From Pseudomonadota bacterium (GTDB lineage Bacteria; Myxococcota_A; UBA796; GCA-2862545), in contig SXOB01000083.1 in the NCBI GenBank assembly GCA_005776945.1, forward strand, positions 1 to 60,129: a stretch of DNA of 60,129 nucleotides, in the 5' to 3' direction. The notes beneath the pieces are model-generated. The model searched no databases. It was not told where the DNA came from and saw nothing but the letters and a program-made list of their open reading frames with translations. Below are positions 1 through 9,643 of the stretch, piece after piece. Each line of letters opens with the position of its first letter. Within the stretch, counting starts at the first letter, position 1. The position numbers and the translations under genes are program-made.

Positions 1-569
1 CGCGCGATCTTGTCGATTTCGTCGATGTAGATGATGCCGCGCTTGGCTTGCTCGACCTCGTAGTCGGCAGCTTGGAACAGGTTGAGGATGACGTTTTCCA
101 CGTCCTCGCCGACGTAGCCGGCCTCCGTGAGGCTGGTCGCGTCCGCGATGGCGAAGGGGACCTTGAGGAAGCGAGCCAACGTCTGGGCCAGTAGCGTCTT
201 GCCCGAGCCCGTCGGCCCGATCAGCAGGACGTTGGATTTCTGCAGATCGACGTCGTCGCTGCTCGTCCGGCCCTCGATGCGCTTGTAGTGGTTGTGGACG
301 GCCACCGAAAGGACGCGCTTTGCGCGGTGCTGACCGACCACGTACTCGTCGAGGTGGGCGTAGATTTCGCGCGGCTTTGGAATGCGCGTGCGCGACGCCT
401 GGAAATCCTCGCGCTCAGATTCGTCGTGAATGATCTCGGCGCACAGCTCGACACATTGGTCGCAAATGTAGACGGCCGGTCCGGCGATCAGTTTGCGCAC
501 GTCCTTCTGCGGCGTGTTGCAGAAGGTGCAGGCGAGGTCGGGCTTGCCCGGGGCGGCCTTGCGGCGCAC
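1..569 (-). CDS. clpX: ATP-dependent Clp protease ATP-binding subunit ClpX (partial, C-terminus off window)
   Basis: AAA+ unfoldase that recognises substrates and feeds them to ClpP. The visible N-terminal part has the ClpX zinc-binding domain (paired Cys in CTFCNTP and YICDQC), then Walker A GPTGSGKT and Walker [14 protein letters not shown], where the window ends. About 189 codons are present; the family is usually about 420. The start is taken as GTG at 569, one base past the clpP stop, so the two genes are probably translationally coupled in the order tig-clpP-clpX. No ATG is available near this point. The identification is secure; only the start is inferred. Confidence 0.97.
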   Translation of the reverse strand, partial: MRRKAAPGKPDLACTFCNTPQKDVRKLIAGPAVYICDQCVELCAEIIHDESEREDFQASRTRIPKPREIYAHLDEYVVGQHRAKRVLSVAVHNHYKRIEGRTSSDDVDLQKSNVLLIGPTGSGKTLLAQTLARFLKVPFAIADATSLTEAGYVGEDVENVILNLFQAADYEVEQAKRGIIYIDEIDKIA

Positions 570-570
570 G

Positions 571-1188
571 TCAGACCTGAGGCGTGCGTGTGGCGGGTTC
601 GTAGACCGAATCGATGAGGCCGTAGGTCAGCGCCTCGGGGGCCGTCATGATGTGGTCGCGCTCGGTGTCCCGCGCGATGCGCTCCATCGGCTGGCCGGTG
701 TGCTTCGAGAGCGTGCTGTTCAGCGTCTCCTTCCAGCGAAGGATCTCACGCGCGTGAATTTCGATGTCGGTGGCCTGGCCGCGGAATCCGCCGAGCGGCT
801 GGTGGATGAGGACCCGTGCATTCGGCAACGCGCGGCGCTTGCCCTTGGCGCCGCCCGCGAGCAGCACGGCGCCCATGGAGGCCGCCTGACCGACGCAAAT
901 CGTGGCGACGTCGGGGCGGATGCAGTGCATCGTGTCGTAGATCGCCATGCCGGCCGTGATCACGCCACCGGGCGAGTTGATGTAGAGGAAGATGTCCTTG
1001 TCTGGATCCTGGCTCTCCAGGAACAGGAGCTGGGCGATGATCAAGTTCGCCACTTGGTCGTCGATGGGCGTGCCAAGAAACACGATGCGGTCGACCAGCA
1101 GGCGCGACCAGATGTCGTGCCGGGTCTCGCCCCGGTGGGTCATCTCGGAGACCATCGGGACGAAGAAATTGTTGGACGGCCGCTCCAT
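571..1188 (-). CDS. clpP: ATP-dependent Clp protease proteolytic subunit ClpP
   Basis: Serine protease that forms the tetradecameric chamber used by ClpX. The 205-residue length is typical. The catalytic triad is visible as Ser104 (GQAASMGA), His129 (LIHQPLGG) and Asp178 (ERDHIM). The substrate-binding INSPGG motif is at about residues 70-75. ATG start at 1188. It sits between tig and clpX, the conserved bacterial arrangement that links nascent-chain folding with protein turnover. Nothing looks unusual. Confidence 0.98.
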   Translation of the reverse strand: MERPSNNFFVPMVSEMTHRGETRHDIWSRLLVDRIVFLGTPIDDQVANLIIAQLLFLESQDPDKDIFLYINSPGGVITAGMAIYDTMHCIRPDVATICVGQAASMGAVLLAGGAKGKRRALPNARVLIHQPLGGFRGQATDIEIHAREILRWKETLNSTLSKHTGQPMERIARDTERDHIMTAPEALTYGLIDSVYEPATRTPQV

Positions 1189-1256
1189 GTGCGTCGCTCC
1201 CTTGCGTTGGCGGAGGGTAACCGCCGAAAGCGCCTCGGGAAGCGGTCGGCAGCGCG

Positions 1257-2786
1257 TCAGCTGCCCTTCTTCGCCTTCGCCTTGGGCTCGGCCGCTTCCT
1301 TGGCGGCCGGTGCCTTCTTCGCGGCGGCCTTCTTTGGCGCTTCTTCGGCGCTGGCGGCGGCCTTCGTCGGCGCGGCCTTCTTGGTCGGGGCGGCCTCCGC
1401 GGCGGGCTCGGTAGCGGGCTCAGCGGCGGCCGCGGCCTTCTTCGACGCCTTGGCCTTGGCCGGCGCGTCGGCCTTCTTCTCCGGCACGGCGGCGACGCCG
1501 CGGCGCACAGGGGCGTCGACGAGGTTCGCGCGTTCCAGCAGCCAATCGAGCGCCAGTTCTTCGCCGAGGTTCTGGCGGAGGTCGTCCATCGCGCCTTCGC
1601 GCTTGAGCCAGCCGCGGACGGCTTCGACCGTCTGGCTGCGCTCGACGGCGAGGGCCTCGATCTTGCGCTCGACGTCGCCGTCGTTGACCGTGATGGACTC
1701 GGTCTTGATGACGCGGTCGATCAGGATGGCGGCCTTGGCCGCGAACACGGCGCGGACGCGCAGGTCGTCGATCTGGGCCTTGCCGAAGGTGATGGTGTTC
1801 GCCGGCTTGCCCGTGAGCCAGGACTGCTGGAGCTTGAGCTGCTCCACAAGCATGCCGAAAGACTGCTCGACCATCGTCGGCGGCACATCGAACGGGTTCG
1901 CGGCGATGAGGGCCTCGAGCAGGTTCGCACGTGCCTGGTTGCGCGCTCCGTCGGCGCGACCCTGTGCGAGCTGGGCCTGGAGGGCGAGCCGCATCCCGGC
2001 CGCGCCACCTTCGTAGCCGAGCTCGGTGGCGACGTCGTCAGACAACGTGGGGACGACCTGGGCTTGCAGCCCGAGGACCTTCGCCACGACCTGGAGCGAT
2101 TTGCCGGCGACGGCCTCCGTGCGGGCTTCCGCGCCGAAGGCAACTTCGCCTTTCTTCGTCTGGCCGACCTTGGCGCCGATGAGCAGGGCCTCGATGCCAG
2201 TGTAGTAGGGGTCGCCGGCCAGACGGATGGTCGTGCCAGCCTCTTGGGAGACGACTTCCTTGCCGGCCTTGACCGTCAATTCGACCACGGCGAGGTCGCT
2301 GTCTACGGCCGCGCGGTCGGTGACCTCGGCGAGACGGGCCGCACCCTGGAGCTTGCGGTTGACGGCGGCGTCGACTTCGCTGACCGAGACTTCGCTCGGG
2401 GGGTAGTAGACGTCGAGGCCCGTGATCTGCGTGAGCGTCACGTCCGGGCGGACGTCGACCGCAATCGTGAACGTGAAATCAGAGTTGCCGTCGATCTCAG
2501 CGGCCTGTTGCAGCTTCGGCTGGCTGACGGGCTGCAGACCGTGCGTGCTGAGGGCCGACTTGTAGCCGTCGTTGATCAGGTCCTGGGCGACGTCGGCGCG
2601 CACCTGCGGCAGGTACCGAGCTTCAAGGACCCGACGCGGGGCGTGCCCAGGCCGGAAACCGGGGATTCGGGCCTTCCGTTCTAGGTTCTTGAAGGCCGCG
2701 TCCATCTGCGCGCGGACGTGCGCGGCAGGAACGGTGACCTGAATCTGTTTTTGGAAGGAAGACAGCGAAGTGACATCTGCGCGCAT
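1257..2786 (-). CDS. tig: Trigger factor with Lys/Ala-rich C-terminal extension
   Basis: Ribosome-associated chaperone and peptidyl-prolyl isomerase. The N-terminal domain carries the ribosome-docking signature GFRPGHAP near residue 43; an FKBP-like middle domain and a helical C-terminal chaperone domain follow. The start is ATG 2786, preceded by AGAGG; the reading frame stays open upstream but would run into the tRNA-Leu gene. The protein is 509 residues against a usual 430-450. The excess is a tail of about 75 residues (435-509) built almost only from Ala, Lys, Pro and Glu, resembling histone H1-like tails. First gene of tig-clpP-clpX. Confidence 0.96.
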   Translation of the reverse strand: MRADVTSLSSFQKQIQVTVPAAHVRAQMDAAFKNLERKARIPGFRPGHAPRRVLEARYLPQVRADVAQDLINDGYKSALSTHGLQPVSQPKLQQAAEIDGNSDFTFTIAVDVRPDVTLTQITGLDVYYPPSEVSVSEVDAAVNRKLQGAARLAEVTDRAAVDSDLAVVELTVKAGKEVVSQEAGTTIRLAGDPYYTGIEALLIGAKVGQTKKGEVAFGAEARTEAVAGKSLQVVAKVLGLQAQVVPTLSDDVATELGYEGGAAGMRLALQAQLAQGRADGARNQARANLLEALIAANPFDVPPTMVEQSFGMLVEQLKLQQSWLTGKPANTITFGKAQIDDLRVRAVFAAKAAILIDRVIKTESITVNDGDVERKIEALAVERSQTVEAVRGWLKREGAMDDLRQNLGEELALDWLLERANLVDAPVRRGVAAVPEKKADAPAKAKASKKAAAAAEPATEPAAEAAPTKKAAPTKAAASAEEAPKKAAAKKAPAAKEAAEPKAKAKKGS

Positions 2787-2805
2787 GAATTGCCTCTTAC
2801 GGAGC

Positions 2806-2889
2806 TGCGAGAAGGGGGAGTCGAACCCCCACGGGTTGCAACCCACTGGATCCTAAGTCCAGCGCGTCTGCCAGTTCCGCCATTCTCGC
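2806..2889 (-). tRNA. tRNA-Leu (anticodon TAG)
   Basis: The reverse strand folds as a class II tRNA: acceptor GCGAGAA pairs with TTCTCGC, the anticodon stem is CTGGA/TCCAG around loop CTTAGGA (anticodon TAG), there is a long variable arm, and the T arm is GGGGGTTCGACTCCCCC. The discriminator is A and the CCA end is not encoded. First of three tRNAs upstream of tig. Confidence 0.96.
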
Positions 2890-2909
2890 ATGACCGTCGG
2901 TTGAGGGAA

Positions 2910-2982
2910 TGAGCCCACCAGGGATTGAACCTGGAACCTACGGATTAAGAGTCCGGTGCTCTGCCAATTGAGCTATGGGCCC
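2910..2982 (-). tRNA. tRNA-Lys (anticodon CTT)
   Basis: Cloverleaf on the reverse strand: acceptor GGGCCCA with TGGGCTC (one G-U pair), D arm starting TAGCTCAATTGGCAGAGC, anticodon stem CCGGA/TCCG around loop CTCTTAA (anticodon CTT), and T arm CAGGTTCAATCCCTG. Discriminator A; no encoded CCA. 73 nt. Confidence 0.96.
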
Positions 2983-2992
2983 GTCGGGGAAG

Positions 2993-3066
2993 GGTGGATG
3001 ATGGGATTTGAACCCACGGCGTCCGGATCCACAGTCCAGTGCTCTACCAACTGAGCTACACCCACC
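2993..3066 (-). tRNA. tRNA-His (anticodon GTG)
   Basis: Cloverleaf on the reverse strand with the extra 5' G(-1) opposite C73 that is diagnostic of tRNA-His. Acceptor GTGGGTG pairs with CATCCAC. The anticodon loop CTGTGGA gives anticodon GTG, and the T arm contains GGGTTCAAATCCC. No encoded CCA. The three tRNAs are spaced by 20 and 10 bases, so they are probably one transcript. Confidence 0.96.
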
Positions 3067-3243
3067 ATGGAACGCGCGCCGCTAACAGGGAGTGGCCGGG
3101 CGGCCAAGGCGCGGAGCGCGGGTCGTCGGCGTCGGACCCCTTGCAGGCTCCGTCCCGGTTCGTCACGGCCCCTTGCCGGTGGGCCGGCCCGATCCTACCG
3201 CTGCGCCATCGGTCGGTGACGACCCATACCCTCGGGGCATAGC

Positions 3244-4215
3244 GTGAACATAGGGCGTGAAGAAGACGAGTTCGACCCCGTGTCGGAGCGCATCGATGTG
3301 CCAAGGGATCTGCCGGGTTTGCGCGCGGCGCCCCGGTCGGTCCCTTCCAAGGATCTGCTCAGCTACTACCTGGCGGAGGTCCGACGCTACCCGCTGATGA
3401 CGCCCGAAGAGGAGCGCGAGACGGCGATCAAGTTCCGGGAGACGAAGGATCGGGACGCCGCCCAACGGCTTGTCACGGCCAACCTGCGGCTCGTCATCCG
3501 GATCGCCTTCCAGTACCACCGGCGTTGGGCCAACGTCCTGGACCTGATTCAGGAAGGCAACGTCGGCCTCGTGGAGGCGCTCAGCCGGTACGATCCGACG
3601 CGCGAGATCCGGTTCTCCAGCTACGCGCAATACTGGATCCGTGCGATGATCCTCCGCTTCTTGCTGGACAACTTCCGGCTGGTCCGGTTGGGGTCCACGC
3701 GGGCGGGCCGTCGCTTGTTCTTCCAACTCCAGAAGGAGCGAGAACGCCTCATCGCGGAGGGCGTCGCGGCGACGCCGGCGATGATCGCCGAACGGCTCGG
3801 GGTGTCGGAACAAGAGGTCGACGCCGTCGACCAGCACCTTCGTGCGCCGGCACTTTCGCTTGACGGGCCTGCGGGTGACGACCCCGACGGCCGTTCGCTC
3901 AGCGACATCGTCCCCGAGTCGATCCCTCAGAATCCCGAGGTCGCGGTTCTTCGAGGCGAGATCTCGGACATTCTCCAAAAGAAGCTCGCCCAATTCGCGG
4001 CCGAGCAGCTCAAAGACGACCGCGAGCGCCTCATCTGGGAGCGACGACTGCTGGCCAGTGATCCGGTCAGCCTTTCCGACCTCGGCACCGCCTTCGACGT
4101 CAGCAAGGAGCGCATCCGCCAGGTGGAAGCCCGCCTGAAGAAGCGCCTGGAGGTCTGGCTCGAAGAAGAGCTCGGAGAGACCATCGAGTTCGACTTCCGG
4201 GACGACGACGCGTAG
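3244..4215 (+). CDS. rpoH: RpoH-type (sigma-32-like) RNA polymerase sigma factor
   Basis: Alternative sigma-70-family factor of the heat-shock group. Region 2 is well conserved (NLRLVIRIAFQYHRRW, DLIQEGNVGLVEA, FSSYAQYWIRAMI). A segment RRLFFQLQKER matches the RpoH-box position. Region 4 ends with a clear helix-turn-helix (SLSDLGTAFDVSKERIRQVE). 323 residues, family-sized. The start is GTG 3244 with a poor ribosome site; no better start is in frame close by. It is monocistronic, flanked by a tRNA cluster and a convergent gene six bases away. The assignment to RpoH rather than another group 3 sigma rests on region 2 and the box. Confidence 0.9.
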   Translation: MNIGREEDEFDPVSERIDVPRDLPGLRAAPRSVPSKDLLSYYLAEVRRYPLMTPEEERETAIKFRETKDRDAAQRLVTANLRLVIRIAFQYHRRWANVLDLIQEGNVGLVEALSRYDPTREIRFSSYAQYWIRAMILRFLLDNFRLVRLGSTRAGRRLFFQLQKERERLIAEGVAATPAMIAERLGVSEQEVDAVDQHLRAPALSLDGPAGDDPDGRSLSDIVPESIPQNPEVAVLRGEISDILQKKLAQFAAEQLKDDRERLIWERRLLASDPVSLSDLGTAFDVSKERIRQVEARLKKRLEVWLEEELGETIEFDFRDDDA

Positions 4216-4221
4216 GCCTGC

Positions 4222-5235
4222 TCAGACGATGTCGCCGAAGCGCGGACTCCGCAAGGCGACCCAACCCGGGCTCTGGGCTGTAGGCGCGACGAGGCCGCTG
4301 CGCATGAGGGCGCGGTCGGTCTCTGGCTCGATGCGAAGGGGACCGTGGCGGGCGATTTGGTCGAGGCGGGCGCCGAGCGTCGGGTCGGCATTGGCGATCT
4401 GCACGACGGTGCGCACGTCGTCGGCAAGGGGGCCGCCGAGCTTCCAGAAGGCCCGCGGTTCCGAGGCGATGGCCGTCAACGCGTCTGGCCCAAGCTTGGC
4501 GAAGGCGGCGAGAAAGCCGGGGACGCCGCCGAGTTGTCTGGCGGCCGCCTCTACGGCGGGGCTCGACAGCGCCTCCGTCGATTCGGAGAGCACCTCCATG
4601 GCCTCGGCGTGACCAGCGTCCACGAGGCGTGTCGGCGCATGTCCGGAGAGTTCGAGCGGAGCCATGTCGGGCCCGCCGCAGAACAAGGTCGTCACCCGCC
4701 GGGTCAGCCCTACACGTGCGGCGTGGTGGTCGGCGACGACCTCGACGAGGTCCGTCAGCACTTCGACGTCAATGTTCTCGATGCCGTGCAACAGGAGGGC
4801 GCGGCGGTCGGGTTGGGCTTCACCGGCGTCGAGCGCGGCCCGGAAGAGACCCTGGAAGCCGCGTGACGACGCCGCGCTCGTGGCCCGGGGGTCGGGCGGG
4901 AGGCCCATCGCCTCGCGTGCGGCCATGAGAATCCAGGTCCAGGCCTGAGGATTCGTTCGGCCCGCGAGGGGACCAAGGAAGAGGGTACGCGCGTGCACGG
5001 CGGGCGTTCCGACGGCGAGGTCGGCGGCGAGGTCGGCCAGGAACGCAGCGGGTTCGCTCCAGCGCGGGGCGACGAGAACGATGGGCTCGCCCCGGCGGAT
5101 GCGGGCGCGAAGGGACCGCGCTGCTCGGGTACGCGGGGCCTGTTCGAACCAGCCCTGATCCGCATTCCAACGGGCTGAGCGCTTACCGCTCAGGATGGCA
5201 ATTCGGCGGGTGAGGCGGGGCGTCGCAGCCGGCAT
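4222..5235 (-). CDS. Hypothetical protein, possible degenerate P-loop ATPase
   Basis: Protein of 337 residues that I do not recognise. It starts with a basic stretch, then a hydrophobic strand and RRGEPIVLVAPRWSEP where a Walker A could have been (no GKT/S). RALLLHGIENIDVEVL resembles a Walker B/sensor strand of AAA or STAND ATPases, and the C-terminal third is helical. ATG 5235 is chosen because of the purine-rich GGTAGGGT upstream; a longer TTG start at 5268 is possible. It is divergent from the next gene with only 41 bases between them, suggesting a shared regulatory region and perhaps a linked function. Confidence 0.7.
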   Translation of the reverse strand: MPAATPRLTRRIAILSGKRSARWNADQGWFEQAPRTRAARSLRARIRRGEPIVLVAPRWSEPAAFLADLAADLAVGTPAVHARTLFLGPLAGRTNPQAWTWILMAAREAMGLPPDPRATSAASSRGFQGLFRAALDAGEAQPDRRALLLHGIENIDVEVLTDLVEVVADHHAARVGLTRRVTTLFCGGPDMAPLELSGHAPTRLVDAGHAEAMEVLSESTEALSSPAVEAAARQLGGVPGFLAAFAKLGPDALTAIASEPRAFWKLGGPLADDVRTVVQIANADPTLGARLDQIARHGPLRIEPETDRALMRSGLVAPTAQSPGWVALRSPRFGDIV

Positions 5236-5276
5236 GTCCGACCCTACCACGGACTCTTGCTGCGTCAAGTGCGAAC
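5236..5276. promoter_or_regulatory. Short divergent intergenic region
   Basis: 41 bases separate two divergently transcribed unknown genes, so promoters for both must lie here or overlap the 5' coding ends. No recognisable -35/-10 or operator could be defined by eye. Confidence 0.35.
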
Positions 5277-6899
5277 ATGAGTTCTTTGATGAAGATCGGA
5301 GGGTTAGGCCTCCTCATGGGCGAGCGGGCTGACCGGGTACCCAATGCGAACAGCCCGCAGGTACTCTGGCGGATGCTCGAATGGATGGCGTCGGGTTTGC
5401 GCCAGCCGCGGGGTCTGCACGAGGCGCTTGGCATCGAGCCTCGCACGGTCGACTACTACCTGCAGGCCGCAGAGTGGTTGGGTCTGCTGGATCGGCGCGG
5501 CGACCTGACCGCTGACGGCCTCGAGTTGGCATGGGCGGGGCCCGACGCCGCCGCCGTCCACGCGCGCATCGTGCGCAACCACGCTGTGGCCCGGCGCTGG
5601 CTTGGGGCGAAGGGCTTGGCGGACACGGGCGCCATCCAACGCGACATCGCGACAGCCGAGCCCGAGCTGTCGCACGCGACCGTCGCTCGGCGCGCGTCCG
5701 CGGTCCGCGGCTTGCTCGCTCCTGCCCTCGACGTTTCGGCGGCCGCGCCCCCGTCTCACGAAGCCCAGCTTCACCTTCCCCTCGTGGCCCCGGCCCGACG
5801 TGGGGAGGCCCTCGGGCGCTCCGATTTCGACGCGTCGGACCCCCAAGATCCGGGTCTGTACGCGGTCGTTCTCGGCCAGGTCGCCGAGTATGGCGAACTT
5901 GCGCTCGGCCATCTGCGGGCCTTGCTCGACAGCGTCGGTGCTCGCGAGGCCGGCCTTGGCGACCTCGTCGACCTTGGCCTCAAGCGCGGCGACTTCGCCC
6001 GCGTTGGAGAGCGCATCGTCATCCGCGAAGGCGGCCTCGCGCGCCGGTCGCTGACGGGGTCGGCGCTGGGGGTCGCCCTGACGGACCCCGGCTACCGGGC
6101 TTGGCTTGGTCGAGAGGCGGTGGGGACGCCCGACGCCAAGGCGGCGCGTTGGGACCGTCGCTTCTTTGGCGGGCGCCCGTCGCCAGCGGCCTTGCGCGAG
6201 AAGCTGGCGACGTGGTGCCCCGATCGGCCCTTGGACGCGATTCCCGTGGCTGGTGAACGACCTCGCGAGCCGCGCCCCGTGGAGGCCCCCTTTGTCGACG
6301 CGTGGGAGTCCGACGGCCGCGTGCTCGCTTGGCCGCCGACGATGCACATCCTGTTGGGCGGCGTCGGCGCCGTAAATCGGCTCCTTCGCGACGGCCGGGG
6401 GCGAACGGCCGTCGGCATGCCGGACGCGCTCGACCGCCCGGTGCTCGTCCATGGCTCGCTCGTCGCACCGGGCGAGGCGATTCCGCGGGCCGTTCCGGAT
6501 GCGCGAAGCTTGCGGATTCGGGCCGTCACCGTTCAGCCCTACTTGTGCCTGACGGCCGCGCTCTTGTTCCTTCACCGGCGGTCGCGGGACCGAATCTCCG
6601 TCGTCCGCAAAGGGGCGGGTTGGGGCGTGGCCGTTGACGGCGTCGTCCAAGGCGAGCTTGGCGTGGTGCTCGACCGCGTGGCGACCAGGCGGGGGTGGTT
6701 GTCGTGCCGGCCGCCGGCCGTGGACGGTGGCGTCTTCGTCGACAGCTTGATCGCGTTGGACGCGGCCATGGCCGTCGATCGGCGACTGACCATGGGTGAG
6801 CGCTTCTTCGGGTTGATGCGCTCCGAACCGGAAGAGGCCGAGGTTTCCGCGCGGCTGGGCCGCTTGGCGCAGGCCATCGAGGGGGACCTGGCCCCGTGA
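5277..6899 (+). CDS. Hypothetical protein with N-terminal winged-helix-like domain
   Basis: 540-residue cytoplasmic protein. The N-terminal 90 residues look like a winged helix: QVLWRMLEWMASGLRQPRGL, then IEPRTVDYYLQAAEWLGLL and a DLTADGLEL wing, a layout seen in DNA-binding parts of defence and transcription proteins. The remaining 450 residues are Arg/Ala-rich with no motif I can name. A hydrophobic segment near VTVQPYLCLTAALLFLHRRS is too short and polar to call a membrane span. ATG 5277. Divergent from the ATPase-like gene; its stop overlaps the GTG of the next gene (GTGA), so it probably heads an operon running to about 11900. Confidence 0.75.
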   Translation: MSSLMKIGGLGLLMGERADRVPNANSPQVLWRMLEWMASGLRQPRGLHEALGIEPRTVDYYLQAAEWLGLLDRRGDLTADGLELAWAGPDAAAVHARIVRNHAVARRWLGAKGLADTGAIQRDIATAEPELSHATVARRASAVRGLLAPALDVSAAAPPSHEAQLHLPLVAPARRGEALGRSDFDASDPQDPGLYAVVLGQVAEYGELALGHLRALLDSVGAREAGLGDLVDLGLKRGDFARVGERIVIREGGLARRSLTGSALGVALTDPGYRAWLGREAVGTPDAKAARWDRRFFGGRPSPAALREKLATWCPDRPLDAIPVAGERPREPRPVEAPFVDAWESDGRVLAWPPTMHILLGGVGAVNRLLRDGRGRTAVGMPDALDRPVLVHGSLVAPGEAIPRAVPDARSLRIRAVTVQPYLCLTAALLFLHRRSRDRISVVRKGAGWGVAVDGVVQGELGVVLDRVATRRGWLSCRPPAVDGGVFVDSLIALDAAMAVDRRLTMGERFFGLMRSEPEEAEVSARLGRLAQAIEGDLAP

Positions 6900-7240
6900 C
6901 CCGACTCTTCGTCTACGGAACGCTGCGCGCGGGCGGGCCGTTGGCGCCGCTCCTCGGTGGGCTTTCGCGGACGCCGGCGACGACGCGGGGGCGCCTGTTC
7001 CGCATGCCTGCGGGCTACCCGGCCCTGGATCCGACGGGCGACGAGACGATCGTTGGCGAACTCGTCGAGGACGTCGACGACCGTGTCCTCACCGTGGTCG
7101 ACTTGGCCGAGGGCGTTCACGAAGGTTTGTTCCGGCGCGAGCGCCGCCCCGTTCGATGGGCCCATAAGACAGGCTTGGCCTGGACCTACGTGATGGACGA
7201 CCCGCCCAGGCGCGGCGGCCGCCCCGTGCGCCGTGTCTGA
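6896..7240 (+). CDS. Gamma-glutamylcyclotransferase (AIG2/GGCT-like) family protein
   Basis: 114-residue member of the GGCT-like fold. [11 protein letters not shown] at the N-terminus is the family's substrate loop and VVDLAEGV near residue 68-75 carries the expected acidic catalytic residue. Members open gamma-glutamyl-amine or peptide bonds to 5-oxoproline, but substrates vary widely, so the precise reaction is open. GTG start overlaps the preceding stop by four bases, and its own end overlaps the next GTG start, placing it in the same transcript as the downstream activator. Confidence 0.85.
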   Translation: MTRLFVYGTLRAGGPLAPLLGGLSRTPATTRGRLFRMPAGYPALDPTGDETIVGELVEDVDDRVLTVVDLAEGVHEGLFRRERRPVRWAHKTGLAWTYVMDDPPRRGGRPVRRV

Positions 7241-8243
7241 GCCCCGGGGCGTAGAGCGCCTCCTTGGTTTGAGTCCCGCGATGGCCAAGGTGCGCGCGGA
7301 GTTGCTTCGGGTTGCGCCGACGCCGCTCCCGGTCGTCTTGTCGGGTGAAACTGGGACGGGAAAGGAGGTCGCCGCGCGGGCGCTGCACGAGGCTTCGGGC
7401 CGGCCTGGCGCCTTCGTCGCCGTCGATTGCGCTGCGCTGGCCCCGAGCCTCATCGAATCCGAATTGTTCGGGCACGTCCGCGGCGCGTTCACCGGTGCAG
7501 AGCGTGCGCGGGACGGCCTCGTCCACGCCGCTCGCGAGGGGACCTTTTTCCTCGACGAGGTCGGCGACCTTGGTCTCGACCTGCAGACGCGCTTGCTTCG
7601 GTTGCTCGAGGCCGGCACCTACCGGCCCGTCGGGGCGGCACGGGAGCGCCCGGCGTCCGTCAGGTTCGTCGCCGCAACGTGGCGAGACCTTCGGGAACTC
7701 GTCGCCGAGGGCCGGTTTCGTCGAGACTTGTTCCACCGCCTTTCGGTCGTCGAAATTCGGCTGCCGCCCCTCCGGGAACGGGGTGACGACGTCGCCGACC
7801 TGCTCGAGCGCTTTCTCGACGAGGCCGCGGGAGACCGGCCTGCCGTTCGGCTGAGCCCATCGGCGCGCCGTCATTTGTTGAGCTGGCCCTGGCCTGGCAA
7901 CGTTCGGGAACTGCGCAACGTGGCCCAATGGGTGACGGCGATGGCGGAAGACACCGCGGATTTGGCGCACCTCCCGCCGTCCGTACGCGGGGCACCGATG
8001 ACGTCCCGCGCGGGTCGCGACCTGTACCTGGACTTGCCGTACCTTCAAGCCCGTCGTGCGGTCCTCGATGCGTTCCAGGTCCGCTACGTCCTTGGTCAGC
8101 TCGACGCCCACGGCGGGAACGTGAGTGCCGCGGCCAGGGCGGCGGGGATGGACCGGCGCTCCATCCAGCGCATCCTTGGGCGGGCCCGCGAATTGGCGAG
8201 GCCCGATCTCGGTCAGGACGCGGACGACGAGTCGGCGTCTTAG
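7233..8243 (+). CDS. Sigma-54-dependent transcriptional activator (AAA+ and Fis-type HTH, no sensor domain)
   Basis: 336-residue bacterial enhancer-binding protein. It begins directly with the AAA+ domain: Walker A GETGTGKE (38-45), the sigma-54-contacting loop GAFTGA (84-89), Walker B FFLDEVGD (105-112) and an arginine-finger region [10 protein letters not shown]. The C-terminus ([20 protein letters not shown]) is a Fis-like DNA-binding helix-turn-helix. There is no N-terminal receiver, GAF or FHA domain, so activity may be set by a partner protein or by level. The GTG start lies inside the previous gene's end. A second activator follows 18 bases later. Confidence 0.93.
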   Translation: MSEPRGVERLLGLSPAMAKVRAELLRVAPTPLPVVLSGETGTGKEVAARALHEASGRPGAFVAVDCAALAPSLIESELFGHVRGAFTGAERARDGLVHAAREGTFFLDEVGDLGLDLQTRLLRLLEAGTYRPVGAARERPASVRFVAATWRDLRELVAEGRFRRDLFHRLSVVEIRLPPLRERGDDVADLLERFLDEAAGDRPAVRLSPSARRHLLSWPWPGNVRELRNVAQWVTAMAEDTADLAHLPPSVRGAPMTSRAGRDLYLDLPYLQARRAVLDAFQVRYVLGQLDAHGGNVSAAARAAGMDRRSIQRILGRARELARPDLGQDADDESAS

Positions 8244-8261
8244 GCGGGACCGGGAGGGGCT

Positions 8262-9593
8262 GTGGCGACCGAGATCACATCGGTGATTCCGGACGAAGAT
8301 GGAGGCCGTCGGCAACTGCGCCTTCGGCGGATTTCTTTGCGCGTGGTCGAGGGTCCTGACGCCGGCGCCGGAGGCGATCACGATGCCGACGTGATTCGGA
8401 TCGGCGCGCGCTCGACCAGCAGCCTCGTGCTGACCGACCCGACGGTCTCCCGAGATCATGCGGAGATCATTCGGACTCCCGACGGCATCGTGCTGCGCGA
8501 CGTGGGCTCGACGAATGGCACCTTCGTCGGCGAGGTCCGCATCCGCGAGGTCTACCTGCCAGAGTCGCGCGAGTTCCGCGTCGGAAAGACGGCGATTCTG
8601 TTCCGCCTGCTGGATGAACTGGTCGAGATCGTGCCCCAGGAGGCCGACCACTTCGAGGGGATGGTCGGGGCGTCGGTCGCGATGCGCGAGGTGTTCGCCG
8701 TTCTCGATCGCGTCGCCCGCACAGGCCTCACCGTGCTCGTCGGCGGCGAGACGGGGACTGGCAAGGAGCTCGTCAGCCGCGCGGTCCACAATCACTCGAC
8801 CCGCCAAGGGGGCCCCTTCGTCGTGTTCGACTGCGGCAGCGTGGCTCGCGGGCTCGTTGAATCCGAGCTGTTCGGGCACGTGAAAGGGGCGTTCACTGGG
8901 GCCGTCGCGGATCGCGCGGGCGTCTTCGAGCAGGCGCACGGGGGGACGCTGTTCCTCGACGAATTGGGCGAATTGCCGATCGAGCTGCAGCCGACGTTGT
9001 TGCGCGTATTGGAACAGCGGGAGGTGCGTCGCCTCGGCGACCGTCGAACGATCCCGGTCGACGTCCGCGTGGTCGCGGCAACGAATCGGGACCTCCGTCG
9101 CCAGGTCCAGGAGGGTCGATTCCGAGAGGACCTCTACTATCGGCTGGCCGTGGTGGAACTCAGGCTTCCGCCGCTTCGTGAACGCCTGGAAGACCTGCCT
9201 GTCCTCGTGACGCGCATCCTGAGTACCGCTGGCTTCCCCCACCGCGTCCGGGGCCTCTCGCCCGAGGTCGAACGGCTGTTCCTCGCATGGGACTGGCCCG
9301 GGAATGTGCGGGAATTGCGAAACGTGGTGCTGCGCTCCATCCCGTTTGCGGACGGTGACCTCATCGGTCTGGAGGCGCTACCCGAGGCGCTGAGGACGGC
9401 CGGCGAGGCCGTGCCGGTGGGTTCCTTCCACGCGGCGCGGGAGCAGATCCTCGCCTCTTTCGAGCGCCGCTACCTGGCGGACGTGTTGGAGCGCTGTGCC
9501 GGCGACCTGGGCCGGGCGGCCCGGGAGGCCGGTGTCGATCGGAAGGGCTTTGCGCGCATGTTGCGCCGCCACGGGCTCGGCGACGGCCATTGA
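8262..9593 (+). CDS. FHA-domain sigma-54-dependent transcriptional activator
   Basis: 443 residues. An N-terminal FHA domain (about 44-110: [30 protein letters not shown]) should bind phosphothreonine peptides. The AAA+ domain follows, with Walker A GETGTGKE (162-169), GAFTGA (209-214) and FLDELGELP (Walker B), then a Fis-type helix-turn-helix. FHA-headed enhancer-binding proteins are characteristic of myxobacteria and couple Ser/Thr kinase signals to sigma-54 promoters. GTG 8262 has a strong GGGAGGGG site. Two kinases encoded in this window (17512 and 49654) are conceivable upstream signals; this is inference only. Confidence 0.95.
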   Translation: MATEITSVIPDEDGGRRQLRLRRISLRVVEGPDAGAGGDHDADVIRIGARSTSSLVLTDPTVSRDHAEIIRTPDGIVLRDVGSTNGTFVGEVRIREVYLPESREFRVGKTAILFRLLDELVEIVPQEADHFEGMVGASVAMREVFAVLDRVARTGLTVLVGGETGTGKELVSRAVHNHSTRQGGPFVVFDCGSVARGLVESELFGHVKGAFTGAVADRAGVFEQAHGGTLFLDELGELPIELQPTLLRVLEQREVRRLGDRRTIPVDVRVVAATNRDLRRQVQEGRFREDLYYRLAVVELRLPPLRERLEDLPVLVTRILSTAGFPHRVRGLSPEVERLFLAWDWPGNVRELRNVVLRSIPFADGDLIGLEALPEALRTAGEAVPVGSFHAAREQILASFERRYLADVLERCAGDLGRAAREAGVDRKGFARMLRRHGLGDGH

Positions 9594-9643
9594 CCCCGGA
9601 ACCGTCGGATGGTACCGGAGCGTCGCGTTGTGGAGGCGGGCAC

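Noticed and set aside
3039..3304. Small open frames over the tRNA-His region
   Set aside because: They overlap the tRNA and show no coding signature.
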